Part shown: positions 63,760-64,000 of the stretch, in pieces | Layout: the number at the start of each line of letters is the position of its first letter | Position numbering within the stretch: the stretch's first letter is position 1 | Assembly: GCA_023230855.1 (NCBI GenBank) | Contig: JALNWQ010000002.1 | Coordinates: forward strand, 124,001-188,000 | Direction: 5' to 3' | Source of the DNA: Solirubrobacteraceae bacterium | Lineage (GTDB): Bacteria; Actinomycetota; Thermoleophilia; Solirubrobacterales; Solirubrobacteraceae | Length of the DNA: 64,000 nucleotides | Notes under the pieces: generated by a model | Told to the model about the DNA's origin: nothing | The model's input: only the letters and a program-made list of their open reading frames with translations | Database searches by the model: none | Position numbers and translations under genes: made by a program

Positions 63760-64000
63760 GGGACCCTCCTTCCCAGCCAGCCCTCGTAGAAGCCGACGAT
63801 GTCGGGGACGTACTCGTGCACCACCGGGTATCCGGGGGGCACCGCCTCGGTCTCCAGCAGACGGCCGCTGACCGGGCAGTAGAACTCGCGCAGCTCCATC
63901 CACTCCGGATCCGGGTGCGCCATCGGCGGGTACACCTCGCGCATCGCCGGGACGGTGTCCCGCACCCGCATGACGGTGTGCATCTTCCAGTTCTGGTCCC
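63756..64000 (-). CDS. Acetone carboxylase gamma-subunit-like protein, 5' end outside
   Basis: The visible C-terminal 80 residues read from ...QNWKMHTVMRVRDTVPA to EFYCPVSGRLLETEAVPPGYPVVHEYVPDIVGF. This matches the small zinc-binding gamma subunit of acetone carboxylase (YCPxxGxLLExEV). The large alpha and beta subunits would be expected upstream, beyond 64000. Together with the ligase it suggests a ketone/fatty acid catabolic operon. Confidence 0.65.
   Translation of the reverse strand, partial: DQNWKMHTVMRVRDTVPAMREVYPPMAHPDPEWMELREFYCPVSGRLLETEAVPPGYPVVHEYVPDIVGFYEGWLGRRVP

Overview
The window is one stretch of a very GC-rich actinobacterial chromosome. Four perfect actinobacterial-type SOS boxes (CGAAC-N4-GTTCG), DUF3556, a Pit/DUF47 pair, a PknB-like kinase and an ImuB/DnaE2 translesion set support Actinomycetota. 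The overall gene style suggests Thermoleophilia (Solirubrobacterales, Patulibacter/Conexibacter-like), but no 16S is present and this placement is inference. A striking base-level habit is the TAnnnT box 5-8 nt ahead of the start codon of many genes, which points to widespread leaderless transcripts.

Layout. 1-3.5 kb: probable acquired copper-handling segment (sialidase-like lipoprotein, CopB-type P1B ATPase, serine recombinase with its own inverted-repeat site). 3.8-4.4 kb: unknown membrane protein under a cyclic-di-AMP (ydaO) riboswitch. 4.6-15.7 kb: SOS/DNA-damage neighbourhood (dnaE2, DUF6504-like small protein, imuB, lexA, each behind a LexA box) interrupted by a phosphate uptake operon (DUF47-pit-small membrane protein), a short HTH regulator, a 23-codon lysine-rich ORF, RNase P RNA and tRNA-Leu(GAG). 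15.8-24.6 kb: cupin, two secreted carbohydrate-type proteins, secG, cytochrome c maturation genes (ccmE, ccmF, ccmI-like) and an M50 protease. 24.7-30.6 kb: a frameshifted FUSC transporter, then a CYP153-like P450 fused to a phthalate-type reductase, a Rieske protein and a TetR regulator. 30.7-37.6 kb: a B12-riboswitch-controlled MetE-like gene, CbiZ, TrpB2, small regulators and tRNA-Gly(CCC). 37.6-39.8 kb: second cytochrome c maturation block (TlpA/CcmG, CcmH, CcdA). 39.8-48.2 kb: argS, rlmH, an M48 protease, phosphoesterase, lipoprotein-kinase pair, tgt, hsp20. 48.3-55.7 kb: FAD oxidoreductase-DUF3556-acyl-CoA ligase operon with a divergent PucR regulator, then a MarR/WrbA divergent pair. 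55.8-60.8 kb: glycolytic operon gap-pgk-tpiA-gpmI. 61-64 kb: FMN reductase, a triple palindromic repeat, an acyl-CoA ligase and an acetone-carboxylase-gamma-like gene cut by the window end.

How it fits together: the window is mostly housekeeping, with three places that stand out. These are the SOS genes whose start codons overlap identical LexA boxes, the P450-reductase fusion translated together with a Rieske protein that lacks a canonical iron ligand, and the riboswitch-controlled unknowns (c-di-AMP at 4.3 kb; B12 with a 26-codon ORF at 31.7 kb). Genes were called by eye from translations; family names rest on remembered motifs, with no database search.
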